From the NCBI RefSeq assembly GCF_000789235.1, contig NZ_KN525716.1, forward strand, positions 1-64,000: a DNA stretch of 64,000 bases, read 5' to 3'. Numbering within the stretch: position 1 is the first letter of the stretch; each line of letters starts with the position of its first letter. The notes beneath the pieces were generated by a model. The model did no database searches. It saw only the letters and a program-made list of their open reading frames with translations, and had not been told where the DNA came from. This document shows positions 24,663 through 33,974 of this stretch, one piece after another. The DNA is from Wocania ichthyoenteri Th78 (GTDB lineage Bacteria > Bacteroidota > Bacteroidia > Flavobacteriales > Flavobacteriaceae). The position numbers and the translations under genes were made by a program.

Positions 24663-25550
24663 TTATAATAATTTTTGTTGCTTATCTTCATTAGGAACAG
24701 TTAACGAATAACCTAATTCTGTATTTAGTTTTTTTATAAAATATGCAGATAATAATGGAGACTCTTTTTCTATATTTTGATGAATGAAAAAATCGATTTC
24801 TTTTATGCCTTGTTCTTTCCAATTTTTTAAACGAAATATCCAATCATTTAAACGCGAATAATCGGATGGATGATTTGCACCAACGTAACGTACAAAAGCT
24901 GTAGCATTGGTTAATCGCATGTGTATTAAATCGCGCCGTCCCGCAGTGTCAACTATAACATTAGAAATATTATTAGTTTCTAAAAGTTGATATAAATCTT
25001 TAGAAATGGTAGCATCATTATACCAATTGGTATGTCTAAATTCAACAGCTAATGGAATTTCTTTTGGCCAATTTTCAACAAAATTTACTACTCTATCAAA
25101 ATCTTTAGGCGTAAAATTATTATGCATTTGTAAAAAAACAGTACCAAGTTTTTCTTTTAAATTTGAAGCGTTGTATAAATAACTCTCAACAACTTCTTGT
25201 GTTTCATTCAACCGTTTCCAATGACTTATTTCTTGATTTAATTTTGGAAAGAACTTAAATCCCTTTGGTGTTTTATCATACCAAGTTGCAAATTGTTCAG
25301 CAGGAAATATTCTGTAAAACGTAGCATTAAGTTCAATAGAATTGAATTGAGACGAATAATATTTTAGCTCGTCTTTTGTGCCTCTTGGATAAAATCCCTT
25401 TAAGTCTGCTCTATTCCATTTGGCGCAACCCACATAAATTTCTGGAACATTATCATCTTTTACTTTACTTAAAACTCGCTTTGTATCTATATGATCTTTT
25501 GGTAAAGTAAAGTCGATATTCTCAGGATTGTCAACACTTCCGAATTTCAT
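24663..25550 (-). CDS. DUF72 family protein (295 aa)
   Basis: The TIM-barrel-like DUF72 pattern is clear: IYVGCAKWNRADLKGFYPRG, YYSSQFNSIELNATFYRIF, FKFFPKLNQEISHWKRL, FLQMHNNFTPKDFDRV and PLAVEFRHTNWYND. Its biochemical role is not established. It stands alone between the thioesterase gene and a divergent gene. Confidence 0.85.
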   Translation of the reverse strand: MKFGSVDNPENIDFTLPKDHIDTKRVLSKVKDDNVPEIYVGCAKWNRADLKGFYPRGTKDELKYYSSQFNSIELNATFYRIFPAEQFATWYDKTPKGFKFFPKLNQEISHWKRLNETQEVVESYLYNASNLKEKLGTVFLQMHNNFTPKDFDRVVNFVENWPKEIPLAVEFRHTNWYNDATISKDLYQLLETNNISNVIVDTAGRRDLIHMRLTNATAFVRYVGANHPSDYSRLNDWIFRLKNWKEQGIKEIDFFIHQNIEKESPLLSAYFIKKLNTELGYSLTVPNEDKQQKLL

Positions 25551-25667
25551 GTTTTTTGATTTTAAAGATAGAGAAAATTTTCAATGTTAATAACCTCGTT
25601 AATAATTATAAAGTGCACAAAAATTTAGACGCTTAATAATCAATACTTTTAATAAAAATCTGAAACC

Positions 25668-26084
25668 ATGAGTACAAGACCGTTTAGTTTAAGAAATATT
25701 AGACCCGAAATTCCTGCAGCAACAATTAATGATAATATGAGTACTGACGAGCGTTTTCAGAATTTAGTTTTACGGCCAATTGTAAAGTTTCAAAATGAAT
25801 TGCTTATTGAGGTTTTTAAAAATTATGTGGTTAAGCATAAATCTGTATTTTACGATTTATCGTTACAAAAGCGTATGGATTATATTGAAAATGCCATTCA
25901 AAAAGATATGAAATTTCGTAACTCTATAAAAGGCATGGTAATTGGACTTTTTACGGTTGAAGAATATTTAATTTATATTGAAAATTCTTCTGCTTTAAAT
26001 AAACGCATGATGAATATTGTTAAAGAGCGTTTGCTTAGCAATATTCAATTATTTGAAAAACCAGAATTGTTGGCTGCGGTTTAG
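25668..26084 (+). CDS. Conserved hypothetical protein (138 aa)
   Basis: This 138-residue, mostly helical soluble protein begins MSTRPFSLRNIRPEIPAATI. I recall proteins of this look in Flavobacteriaceae with the uninformative label glyoxalase, but no glyoxalase metal motif is visible. Function unknown. Confidence 0.65.
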   Translation: MSTRPFSLRNIRPEIPAATINDNMSTDERFQNLVLRPIVKFQNELLIEVFKNYVVKHKSVFYDLSLQKRMDYIENAIQKDMKFRNSIKGMVIGLFTVEEYLIYIENSSALNKRMMNIVKERLLSNIQLFEKPELLAAV

Positions 26085-26105
26085 TTTAAGCTTAAATAAA
26101 CAGAG

Positions 26106-26786
26106 TTATTCAATTAAAGACACCCCATTCAAATCTGTAGTTAAAACATCACTCATATAATCAAAGTATGGTCGAATAGCTTTAAACGAAGCATTTACAT
26201 CATTTATAAAATCAGGTGATAAAACCTCTTTGTCTGTATATTTTTTAACAAAAATATACTGTTTTTTCTTTATTAAATCTATGGCTTTATGTTCTTTACT
26301 AAAACCTTTGGGTGCGGTTTTCACTTCGTCACCTACAAAATCTCCCCAAATATTTTTAAATTTTTTATTACTAATAATTTTACGGATTTCAGTATCATCC
26401 ATTTCAAACTCTTTTCGTATTCTCAACAAATCTTCCTTAGCTGGTTCCCAAAAACCAGTAGCAATAAAACTCTCATTATTAGGTTGAATATGTAAATAAT
26501 AACCACCTCTCAGTTTTGGCTTTGTTCTATGAAATGATCCACCAAAATGTGTTTTATATGGCAGTTTGTTTTTAGAAAAACGTACATCTCTGTAAATTCT
26601 AAATAGTTTTAACTTATCTATATCGTCATGCTCATTTAAACGTTCTAAAACTGAATTATAAATGGCTTTTACTTCAGTTTCAATCGCTTTAAACTCTGGT
26701 TTGTTTTCATTAAACCAATCGCGAGTATTATTTTTTTCTAATTTTTTAAAGAAGTTTAATGCTAATTTTAATGTTGATGCGCTCAT
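26106..26786 (-). CDS. DUF2461 family protein (226 aa)
   Basis: FFKKLEKNNTRDWFNENKPEFK, DIDKLKLFRIYRDVRFSKNKLPYKTH and GGYYLHIQPNNESFIATGFWEP are the conserved blocks of DUF2461 (TIGR02453). Its role is unknown. It converges with the gene at 25668 and has its own promoter region after the hairpin at 26815-26844. Confidence 0.85.
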   Translation of the reverse strand: MSASTLKLALNFFKKLEKNNTRDWFNENKPEFKAIETEVKAIYNSVLERLNEHDDIDKLKLFRIYRDVRFSKNKLPYKTHFGGSFHRTKPKLRGGYYLHIQPNNESFIATGFWEPAKEDLLRIRKEFEMDDTEIRKIISNKKFKNIWGDFVGDEVKTAPKGFSKEHKAIDLIKKKQYIFVKKYTDKEVLSPDFINDVNASFKAIRPYFDYMSDVLTTDLNGVSLIE

Positions 26787-26814
26787 GTAATTTTTTTAAG
26801 AGTTTCTAAAATAC

Positions 26815-26844
26815 AAAAAGTCCCGAATTAATCGGGACTTTTAT
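26815..26844 (-). terminator. Terminator after the secreted protein gene
   Basis: AAAGTCCCGA and TCGGGACTTT pair over ten bases with a four-base loop and have A/T runs on both sides. It lies 23 bases after the stop of the gene at 26867 and could work in both directions. Confidence 0.8.
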
Positions 26845-26866
26845 TACTTCTTAACAAGATATTATA

Positions 26867-27430
26867 TTATTTCATAGTTTTTTTTTCCTTGCTGTAAGTC
26901 ATCTTTTTAACAGTTTTTGAGTCTTCATCAAAATACTCTACTACAAAGTTTCCGCTTTTATCAAAATAACCTATACCGTTGTGCATTTCGCCTCTTATAA
27001 TATAGTTTCCACTAGCACTTGTAGCCCATGCATTTTCAATTTTTACAAACTTATTTTCATCGTTATCGAATAAGATATCAAAACCCTTATTATTGGGTGT
27101 GAACTTATAGTTGTCTTCACCACTAACATAATAAGTTTCTTTGGTTAAAGTATCATAATCATGGTCTTTATCATCATCAATCATTATCATTTTTTCTACT
27201 TTCTTAGTAGCATTTACACGATTTTGATTAATTTTTTTCTCATCGTTTACATCTAGTTTTACATCAGATGTTTCTCGTGTAATCACTTTAACTTTTTTCT
27301 CTGAAGTTTCTTCACCATTTTTAGTTTTAATAACTTTTACTTTGGTTTCTTGTTTTACTTCTTTTGCTTTTTCTTGTGCCATTACATTACCAATAAATAG
27401 TAATGCAAACAGGTATATTAAATTTTTCAT
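26867..27430 (-). CDS. Secreted hypothetical protein, charged (187 aa)
   Basis: A signal peptide (MKNLIYLFALLFIGNVMA) is followed by a Lys/Glu-rich region (EKAKEVKQETKVKVIKTK) and a beta-rich C-terminal half (NYIIRGEMHNGIGYFDKSGN) with Asp-rich stretches such as MIDDDKDHDYDT that might bind calcium. No family was recognised. It heads a group with the lipoprotein and stress-type genes to its right. Confidence 0.6.
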   Translation of the reverse strand: MKNLIYLFALLFIGNVMAQEKAKEVKQETKVKVIKTKNGEETSEKKVKVITRETSDVKLDVNDEKKINQNRVNATKKVEKMIMIDDDKDHDYDTLTKETYYVSGEDNYKFTPNNKGFDILFDNDENKFVKIENAWATSASGNYIIRGEMHNGIGYFDKSGNFVVEYFDEDSKTVKKMTYSKEKKTMK

Positions 27431-27475
27431 TTTGTTTTAAATTTTAAGTTTATAAAAAAAGGTTTTATACAGTTC

Positions 27476-27709
27476 TTAACTTTTTAAACTGTCTTTTTTC
27501 GCTTCTTCTTTTACTTCTTCTATTTCATCTTTCACATCTTCTATAGCATCTTTTACATCATCAGAAGCATTTTCTAAATCTTCGCCAATTTCATTAATAG
27601 CTGCTTCTATTTTTTCATCAGTTGTTTTTTTTTCTCTACAACTTGTGAAAACTATAGATGTTGTAAATAATAATGCTAATATCAATATTGCTTTTTTCAT
27701 TTTTTTCAT
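27476..27709 (-). CDS. Small acidic lipoprotein (77 aa)
   Basis: A lipoprotein signal (KAILILALLFTTSIVFTSC, Cys24) is followed by an acidic/Lys helical repeat, EDLENASDDVKDAIEDVKDE and more, with 11-residue-like spacing. Such periplasmic helical lipoproteins often accompany osmotic or oxidative stress genes. Here DUF1328, MscS and Dps genes are next on the same strand. Exact role unknown. Confidence 0.65.
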   Translation of the reverse strand: MKKMKKAILILALLFTTSIVFTSCREKKTTDEKIEAAINEIGEDLENASDDVKDAIEDVKDEIEEVKEEAKKDSLKS

Positions 27710-27830
27710 TTTTATGGTTAATAAAATTTATACTACAAATTTAACAAGACTACCTATAGTAATGTAACGCATTTAGTATATACATTAGCTCAAATGAAGT
27801 TTATTAAACTAAGCGTCATCAATTAATAAT

Positions 27831-27992
27831 CTATTTTTTTAGTAATCCTTTTAATAAAGAAAGAACAAATAGAACTAAAAATATATAGAAGCATATTTTT
27901 GCTATTCCAGCTGATGCTCCAGCTATTCCGCCAAAGCCTAAAACTCCAGCTATTAATGCAATTACTACAAATGTGATTGTCCAACGTAACAT
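27831..27992 (-). CDS. DUF1328 (YtjA-like) small membrane protein (53 aa)
   Basis: The frame [20 protein letters not shown] continues with [13 protein letters not shown] and a second hydrophobic segment ending GLLKK. This is the DUF1328 pattern (two membrane helices around a G/A-rich turn). The gene family is often induced by stress. It lies between the lipoprotein and MscS genes on the same strand. Confidence 0.8.
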   Translation of the reverse strand: MLRWTITFVVIALIAGVLGFGGIAGASAGIAKICFYIFLVLFVLSLLKGLLKK

Positions 27993-28204
27993 AATTTTTA
28001 AATTTTAAATTAGTTATAATAGCTTATTTTGTTTGAAACAAGCCTACTCTAGTTATTAGAGAATTTATATTATTTCTACTCAAAAAGTAGATTGTGTTGA
28101 TTCTAATATAAATTACGACCAACATCTTAAAGATGGATTTTTATTTAACTTTTTTTATGATATTCTGATTGATAGTGTTAAAATAATTAACGTTTTTACT
28201 ACTT

Positions 28205-29107
28205 CTAATTATTTGAAAATTCCTTTAAAGATTCAGGATTCTCAAAAGCTAGTTTATTATCAAACTGAAGTGTGCGAATTGGGAACGGTATATTAATTTC
28301 AGCTTTATCATAAGCTTTCTTAATTTCGATTATAGCTGTAGTTTTTGCGCGTAATTTTTCTAACATATTTTCGGCATCAATCCAAAAACGACATAAATAA
28401 TTTATTGAGCTATCTCCAAATTCTGTAAAATAAAATTCTACATCCTCAGGACTTTCTACTTGGTCAAAAGCATTAGCAATGGTTTCTTTAGTTAATGCTT
28501 TTACTTGCTCTAAGTCAGATTCATAACCAACACCACATTCAATAGCCACACGCATTTTTGTGGTTAATGAATAGTTTTTTAAAGGATTTTCTAAAATCAT
28601 TTTATTAGGCATAATAACAATATTGTTATCGGCTTCTTTTAAAACAAATTCTTTTAGGTTAATATCTATAACTTCTCCAGAGAACCCATTAGTTTCAACC
28701 CAATTGCCTATTTGTATTTTTTTTCTGAATGATAACACAATACCAGCAACGGTATTGCTAAGTGTATTTTGTAATGCCAAACCAATTGCTAAACCAGCAA
28801 CACCCGCAGTGGCTAGTAATGAAGTTAAAGTTTTACTTAAATTTAATATGCCTAGTGATATATAGAGACCTACGATAACCAGAACTACTGCAGAAATTCT
28901 TGATATAATTTGAGCAACAGATTCTTGCTGTACTTTTTTAGATACTAATTTGTAAGTTATGTTATTAACGTATTTTGCTACAAAATATGCAGTAATTAAC
29001 ACAAAAATTGCTAGTGCAAAGTTTGGTAAATATTCTATTGTTGTTGTTAGCCAACTTTCTAATTTAGATATGATAATATCAAATGCTTCTGTTATTGTTG
29101 ATTTCAT
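28205..29107 (-). CDS. MscS-family small-conductance mechanosensitive channel (300 aa)
   Basis: This 300-residue protein has three N-terminal membrane segments, then the pore helix SLLATAGVAGLAIGLALQNTLSN and the beta domain GNWVETNGFSGEVIDINLKE and IMPNKMILENPLKNYS. It is the short MscS type and releases solutes on osmotic downshock. The next gene upstream is Dps, suggesting a shared stress response. Confidence 0.9.
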   Translation of the reverse strand: MKSTITEAFDIIISKLESWLTTTIEYLPNFALAIFVLITAYFVAKYVNNITYKLVSKKVQQESVAQIISRISAVVLVIVGLYISLGILNLSKTLTSLLATAGVAGLAIGLALQNTLSNTVAGIVLSFRKKIQIGNWVETNGFSGEVIDINLKEFVLKEADNNIVIMPNKMILENPLKNYSLTTKMRVAIECGVGYESDLEQVKALTKETIANAFDQVESPEDVEFYFTEFGDSSINYLCRFWIDAENMLEKLRAKTTAIIEIKKAYDKAEINIPFPIRTLQFDNKLAFENPESLKEFSNN

Positions 29108-29141
29108 TTTGTTGAAATTTTAGTTTTTAATGATTTAACAA

Positions 29142-29648
29142 CTAACTCACTTCAACAATATTATCATTTAATTTATCTGAAGGTTTTTTAGTCCATGCAT
29201 TAAGCATCCAGCTTGTTTTTTCAAGCTCTCTAATGTATGCTCCAATTAAATCGACGGTGCCTTCATCTGAAACTTCATCTGCTTTTTTAATCACAGAACT
29301 CATTTGTTTTAATAATATTTTATGGTCTTTTAAAACTTCTTTTACCATATCTTGATCAGTCTTAATTGGTGTATCCTCTAAAATTGATGATGTTTTAAGG
29401 TAATCCTCTAATTTACTCATTGGGTGATAGCGCAGTGTTAAAATGCGTTCTGCTATTTCATCTATTTTAACACGTGCATCATTGTACATGTCTTCAAATT
29501 TTTCGTGTAAATCAAAAAAGTTTTTCCCAATAATATTCCAATGATTACTTCTTAACTTTTGGTAGTAAATATGGTAATCTGCTAAAAGGATATTTAGCTC
29601 CACAACGACTTTTAACAACTCTTCATCTTTCATGTTCAAATAATTCAT
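29142..29648 (-). CDS. dps: Dps-family DNA-protection / mini-ferritin protein (168 aa)
   Basis: The ferroxidase-site pattern LADYHIYYQKLRSNHWNIIG, FFDLHEKFEDMYNDARVKIDEIAERI and the closing EKTSWMLNAWTKK are typical of Dps. It stores iron and protects DNA from peroxide. Met6 could be the true start instead of Met1, because MKDEELLKVV is a usual beginning. Confidence 0.88.
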   Translation of the reverse strand: MNYLNMKDEELLKVVVELNILLADYHIYYQKLRSNHWNIIGKNFFDLHEKFEDMYNDARVKIDEIAERILTLRYHPMSKLEDYLKTSSILEDTPIKTDQDMVKEVLKDHKILLKQMSSVIKKADEVSDEGTVDLIGAYIRELEKTSWMLNAWTKKPSDKLNDNIVEVS

Positions 29649-29816
29649 AATATAATTTGTTTTATTGTTCGTACTGTTAACAAACTATAGGATGAATTAG
29701 AAAAGTCAAGCAATTTAACAGGGTTTAACTTACTTAAGGTTTATTTAACATAAATTAAGTTAACAAAAATTGAGTATGTTAATTTTTTTAACAGAATAAA
29801 CAGACTTGACTATAGT

Positions 29817-30593
29817 TTAAACAAAGTCGATTTTATTGAGTATTAACCCAGAGGCTGGAGCTATATAATCCATTTTTTTTGCAGTTTCTCCTTTTAAACT
29901 TAATTTTATATCATTTAAAGTTAGCTTTCCTTTGCCTAGATCTATCAATGTACCCATCATTAATCTAATTTGGTTTCGCATAAAACCTTTTCCTTTTACA
30001 CGTAGTAAATAAGTTTTCTCTGGAAAATAATTAGCTGTATAAATGGTGTTTTCAACCAATTCACAAAGTAAAATTTCTCTATTATAAATGCCATTATCAG
30101 TTGGTTTGTAGCAATACGATTTAAGATAATGTGAGCCCTCAAAAAGTTTAGCGCCTTGTTTCATTATATCGATATTTAAATCATCAAGAATGGTTGTCAT
30201 TATTGGAGCGCAAAATGGATGACACTTCTGTCCGTAAGCAAATAAATATAAGTATTCTTTAACTTTAGAATGATTGATAATATTAAACTCGGCACCAACT
30301 TCTTTAATACTTAAAGCCCGAATATCTTGTGGTAAGTTGTAATTGAATAGCTCTAAAAAGGCACTTAAATCTTCAATAGGTTCAAATAAAAATAATTCTA
30401 TTGCTGCGCATTCAGCCGAAACCATAGCGTCTGTTCTTCCAGAACTTAGGCTTTTAAAACGTTTGCCTTCTAATATAAAGTTTAACGTTCTATCTACCAT
30501 TAAATGCAATGTTTTAACGGCTGGCTGTTTTTGCCAACCATGAAATCGATATCCTAAATATTGAATAGAAATTAAATAAAAATATTTCTTCAT
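29817..30593 (-). CDS. TruA-like tRNA pseudouridine synthase with altered active-site motif (258 aa)
   Basis: QYLGYRFHGWQKQP and LSSGRTDAMVSAECAAIEL mark the TruA fold with the catalytic Asp55. Standard TruA has RTDxGVHA; here the His is Ser and the segment reads RTDAMVSA. PFCAPIMTT and the MRNQIRLMMGTLIDLGKGKL block follow as in TruA. It is probably a paralogue of the housekeeping enzyme, possibly with a different RNA target. Confidence 0.78.
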   Translation of the reverse strand: MKKYFYLISIQYLGYRFHGWQKQPAVKTLHLMVDRTLNFILEGKRFKSLSSGRTDAMVSAECAAIELFLFEPIEDLSAFLELFNYNLPQDIRALSIKEVGAEFNIINHSKVKEYLYLFAYGQKCHPFCAPIMTTILDDLNIDIMKQGAKLFEGSHYLKSYCYKPTDNGIYNREILLCELVENTIYTANYFPEKTYLLRVKGKGFMRNQIRLMMGTLIDLGKGKLTLNDIKLSLKGETAKKMDYIAPASGLILNKIDFV

Positions 30594-30689
30594 TTGAATT
30601 TTTATAGTGATGAAAAATACACTCTTTTATTAATTGTGACAAAAAATTTATACATTGTATTCATTATTAACTAACTAAAAACTATTATT

Positions 30690-31109
30690 ATGACAAATTC
30701 TTCTACTAAACCACCTGTTTGGTTCTGGATTGTGAGTGTTTTAGCTTTAATTTGGAATGGATTAGGTGTTATGGCTTATTTAGCAAGAGCCTATGCTACT
30801 GATGAAATGATTGCTGCTTTACCTGAAGAGCAACAAACAGAATTTCTTGTAGAATACCCAACTTGGTACACTGCTGCTTTTGCTATTGCTGTTTTTGCTG
30901 GGGCATTAGGATGCATTGCTTTGCTTATAAGGAAAAAAATAGCTTACGGATTATTTATTCTTTCTGGATTAAGTGCCATTATTCAGCATGTTTATTTATT
31001 TATGAATGTTGATATGCCTAGTATGGTAATGCCCGTATTGGTAATTGTGGTTTGCTTATTTCTTATTTGGTTTTCTAAAAACGCAATTGAAAAACATTGG
31101 ATATCTTAA
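30690..31109 (+). CDS. Four-helix membrane protein (139 aa)
   Basis: Four hydrophobic segments are visible (VWFWIVSVLALIWNGLGVMA, WYTAAFAIAVFAGALGCIAL, IAYGLFILSGLSAIIQHVYL and VMPVLVIVVCLFLIWF), with an acidic loop (DEMIAALPEEQQTEFLVEYP) between the first two. Similar small membrane proteins occur in many Flavobacteria, usually described as sugar transporter-like. I cannot assign a function. Confidence 0.65.
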   Translation: MTNSSTKPPVWFWIVSVLALIWNGLGVMAYLARAYATDEMIAALPEEQQTEFLVEYPTWYTAAFAIAVFAGALGCIALLIRKKIAYGLFILSGLSAIIQHVYLFMNVDMPSMVMPVLVIVVCLFLIWFSKNAIEKHWIS

Positions 31110-31136
31110 CATAAAAAAATAAATCAACCTTTTTTT

Positions 31137-31175
31137 AAGAGACATTATTCTTAACCAGTTTTAATGTCTCTTTTA
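31137..31175. terminator. Bidirectional terminator between the 30690 gene and the his operon
   Basis: AAGAGACATTA (31137-31147) and TAATGTCTCTT (31162-31172) are perfect complements with A/T runs on both sides. It lies between convergent genes and overlaps the end of hisIE. Confidence 0.8.
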
Positions 31176-31766
31176 TTTATGCCTTCCTTTTAACTCTGTT
31201 TCAATATCTTTTAAAGTAAATCCTTTGGCTTGCAACAACATTAAATAATGAAATAGCAAATCTGCCGACTCATAAAGAAACAACTCATCGTTATTATCCA
31301 TCGCTTCAATAACCGTTTCAACGGCCTCCTCACCTACTTTTTGAGCCACTTTATTAATGCCTTTTGAAAATAAACTCGCTACATAAGATTTTTGGGTGTC
31401 TTTATTGGCAACACGCTCTGTAATCACATTCTCTAAAGTTGAGAAAAAACCGTAACTAGATGTGTTTTCTTCTTGCCAACAGGTATCTGTTCCTTTATGA
31501 CACGTTGGTCCAACTGGATTTACTTGAATGAGTAGTGTATCGTTATCACAATCATTTTTAATATCTACAAGATTTAAAAAGTTACCGCTTTCTTCGCCTT
31601 TAGTCCACAAACGTTGTTTGCTTCTGCTAAAAAAAGTAACTTGTTTTGTTTCAAGTGTTTTGTTGTATGCGTCTTCATTCATATACCCAAGCATTAACAC
31701 ATTTTTTGTTATTGAGTCTTGAATGATTGCTGGTATGAGTCCGTTTAAATCGTATTTAATAGTCAT
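31173..31766 (-). CDS. hisIE: Phosphoribosyl-AMP cyclohydrolase / phosphoribosyl-ATP pyrophosphatase
   Basis: The 197-residue fused enzyme has HisI first (MLGYMNEDAYNKTLET, TFFSRSKQRLWTKGEESGN, zinc-site DNDTLLIQVNPVGPTCHKGTDTC) and HisE after about 110 (VITERVANKDTQKSYVASLF, KVGEEAVETVIEAMDN). It catalyses steps 2 and 3 of histidine synthesis. It is the last gene of the operon. Confidence 0.95.
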   Translation of the reverse strand: MTIKYDLNGLIPAIIQDSITKNVLMLGYMNEDAYNKTLETKQVTFFSRSKQRLWTKGEESGNFLNLVDIKNDCDNDTLLIQVNPVGPTCHKGTDTCWQEENTSSYGFFSTLENVITERVANKDTQKSYVASLFSKGINKVAQKVGEEAVETVIEAMDNNDELFLYESADLLFHYLMLLQAKGFTLKDIETELKGRHK

Positions 31767-31782
31767 AACTTATTCTTTATAT

Positions 31783-31808
31783 GATACTGAAACAGGTTTA
31801 GTATGACG
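31783..31808. repeat. Dispersed intergenic repeat unit (hisF-hisIE gap)
   Basis: The stretch contains ATACTGAAACAGGTTTAG followed by TATGACGAC, of the same family as the unit at 33308-33400. Such units (cTGAAACaaGTTcAG...TGACG) are dispersed in many Flavobacteria. It interrupts an otherwise tight operon. Confidence 0.45.
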
Positions 31809-31809
31809 A

Positions 31810-32565
31810 CTAAAGTCGCACTTCAATATTATTCTTTTTTAATTCTTTTTTTAATTCAGGAATAGGTATTTCTCCAAAGTGAAATACACTTGCCGCCAAA
31901 GCAGCATCAGCTTTTCCATCTTTAAAGGTATCAATAAAATGTTGCACATTTCCTGCACCACCTGAAGCTATTATAGGAATGTTTAATGTTTCAGACAGCT
32001 TTTTTAAAGCTTCATTTGCAAATCCATTTTTTGTGCCATCATGATTCATGGATGTGAATAATATTTCGCCAGCACCACGATTTTCAACTTCCTTTGCCCA
32101 TTCAAATAAATCAATATCGGTTGGAATACTACCACCTGCTAAATGTACTTTCCAATTACCGTCAATTAATTTGGCATCAATAGCGACAACCACACATTGG
32201 CTTCCAAATTTGTTTGATAATTCATTAATCAATTCAGGTCTTTTTATTGCTGAAGAGTTAACAGATACTTTATCTGCACCACATTTTAAAAGCGCATCTA
32301 CATCTTCAATAGACGAAATTCCGCCACCAACAGTAAACGGGATGTTAACTTGTTCGGCGACATGTAAAACCATATCTAAAGTTGTTGCTCTACCTTCTAA
32401 TGTCGCAGAAATATCTAAAAAAACGAGCTCGTCTGCACCAACATTTGCGTATTGCTTTGCTAGTTCCACAGGATCGCCAGCATCGCGTAAATCGACAAAA
32501 TTCACACCTTTTACGGTACGTCCATTTTTAATATCTAAACAGGGTATTATTCGTTTTGTCAACAT
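31810..32565 (-). CDS. hisF: Imidazole glycerol phosphate synthase, cyclase subunit
   Basis: This 251-residue TIM barrel starts [20 protein letters not shown] and shows the catalytic Asp in PCLDIK and in VVAIDAK, with phosphate-binding GGGISS and ASGGAGN. It works with HisH (33393) to make IGP and AICAR. Confidence 0.96.
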   Translation of the reverse strand: MLTKRIIPCLDIKNGRTVKGVNFVDLRDAGDPVELAKQYANVGADELVFLDISATLEGRATTLDMVLHVAEQVNIPFTVGGGISSIEDVDALLKCGADKVSVNSSAIKRPELINELSNKFGSQCVVVAIDAKLIDGNWKVHLAGGSIPTDIDLFEWAKEVENRGAGEILFTSMNHDGTKNGFANEALKKLSETLNIPIIASGGAGNVQHFIDTFKDGKADAALAASVFHFGEIPIPELKKELKKNNIEVRL

Positions 32566-32568
32566 AGA

Positions 32569-33303
32569 TTATACAAATTTTTCTAGTTGTTTTAAACTGA
32601 TTCTATTCTCGTAAATAGCTTTTCCAATAATAACACCTTCACAACCTAAAGCTTTTAAAATTGGTAATTCTTCAATTGCTGAAATTCCTCCAGAAGCTAT
32701 CAACTTTATAGATTGACCACTACTACTATTTGAGCATTCTGTAATGATTTGTTTGTACAATTCTACAGATGGCCCTTCAAGCATGCCGTCTTTTGAAATA
32801 TCTGTACAAATAACATATTGAATACTCTTTTTTTGATACGATTTAATAAACGGAATAACCTCTTCTTTACTCTGTTCCATCCAACCGCTAATAGCCACTT
32901 TTCCTTTATCGCTATCTGCTCCTAAAATAATTTTTGCTGCTCCATATTTCGATATCCAACCTTGAAAAGTTTCAGGGTCTTTTACTGCAATGCTTCCTCC
33001 TGTAATTTGTCTAGCACCAGAATTAAAAGCAATATGTAAATCTTCATTAGTTTTTAAGCCACCTCCAAAATCAATTTTAAGGCTTGTTTTTGATGCTATT
33101 TGCTCTAAAACTTTATAGTTTACTATGTGTTTCGCTTTTGCACCATCTAAATCTACTAAGTGTAAATATTCAATTCCTGAAGCTTCAAAGGTTTTAGCGA
33201 TTTCAAGCGGACTTTCACTATATATTTTTTTTGTTCCATAATCGCCTTTGGTTAAGCGTACACATTTTCCGTCTATAATATCTATGGCTGGTATGATTCT
33301 CAT
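32569..33303 (-). CDS. hisA: ProFAR isomerase
   Basis: This 244-residue TIM barrel starts [20 protein letters not shown], with the catalytic Asp in AIDII and in [14 protein letters not shown]. It catalyses the Amadori rearrangement before HisF/HisH. It ends three bases before hisF. Confidence 0.96.
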   Translation of the reverse strand: MRIIPAIDIIDGKCVRLTKGDYGTKKIYSESPLEIAKTFEASGIEYLHLVDLDGAKAKHIVNYKVLEQIASKTSLKIDFGGGLKTNEDLHIAFNSGARQITGGSIAVKDPETFQGWISKYGAAKIILGADSDKGKVAISGWMEQSKEEVIPFIKSYQKKSIQYVICTDISKDGMLEGPSVELYKQIITECSNSSSGQSIKLIASGGISAIEELPILKALGCEGVIIGKAIYENRISLKQLEKFV

Positions 33304-33307
33304 GTTT

Positions 33308-33400
33308 TTAGTTTCATCAAACTGAACTTGTTTCAGTTTATTATTATTTAATTAAATGGTTTAGGTGATTCTAAAATAAATTCGGAATGACGCTAAATCT
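33308..33400. repeat. Dispersed intergenic repeat units (hisH-hisA gap)
   Basis: On the minus strand the gap reads GCGTCATTCCGAATTTATTT, then, after AT-rich sequence, AAACTGAAACAAGTTCAGTT. These are the two halves of a dispersed flavobacterial repeat. The gap is 89 bases in an otherwise tight operon; the last few bases overlap the hisH end. Confidence 0.45.
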
Positions 33401-33974
33401 CTAAAAAATTCTTTAAAATTTGCTCTCCTGCTAAACTACTCTTTTCTGGGTGAAATTGTACACCGTAAAAGTTATTGTGTTGTAAAGCTGATGCATAATT
33501 AATTCCATAATCTGTTTTAGCTATAGTTTCTTTACAATGTTCTGCATAATAGCTATGTACTAAATACATATATTCATTTTCTTTGATACCTTTAAATAAA
33601 TCAGATTTTAAATCTTTTATAATATTCCAACCCATTTGGGGTACTTTTACCGTGTTGGAAAACTTTTTAACATTAGTTTGAAAAATACCTAAACCTTTGG
33701 TGTTACCTTCTTCTGTTGAGTTACACATTAACTGCATACCTAAACAGATACCCAAAACAGGTTGTTTTAAAGTTGGAATTAAAATATCTAACCCACTTTC
33801 TTTTAGCATTTTCATTGCGCTACTTGCTTCGCCTACTCCTGGAAAAATCACTTTGTCTGCTGCTATGATTTCCTCTGGATTATTAGATAAAATGGCATTC
33901 ACACACAACCTTTTAAATGCAAACTGAATACTTTTAATATTTCCAGCTCCGTAATCTATAATGACTAATTTCAT
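33393..33974 (-). CDS. hisH: Imidazole glycerol phosphate synthase, glutaminase subunit
   Basis: This 193-residue class I glutamine amidotransferase has IDYGAGNIKS at the start, the nucleophile Cys in VLGICLGMQLMCNSTEEG, and the His/Glu pair in FYGVQFHPEKSS. It supplies ammonia to HisF. It abuts the hisB stop. Confidence 0.95.
   Translation of the reverse strand: MKLVIIDYGAGNIKSIQFAFKRLCVNAILSNNPEEIIAADKVIFPGVGEASSAMKMLKESGLDILIPTLKQPVLGICLGMQLMCNSTEEGNTKGLGIFQTNVKKFSNTVKVPQMGWNIIKDLKSDLFKGIKENEYMYLVHSYYAEHCKETIAKTDYGINYASALQHNNFYGVQFHPEKSSLAGEQILKNFLEI

Noticed and set aside
27831-27992. CsbD- or toxin-like assignment for the small membrane ORF
   Set aside because: The two-helix G/A-rich pattern fits DUF1328 better, and there is no antitoxin-like neighbour.
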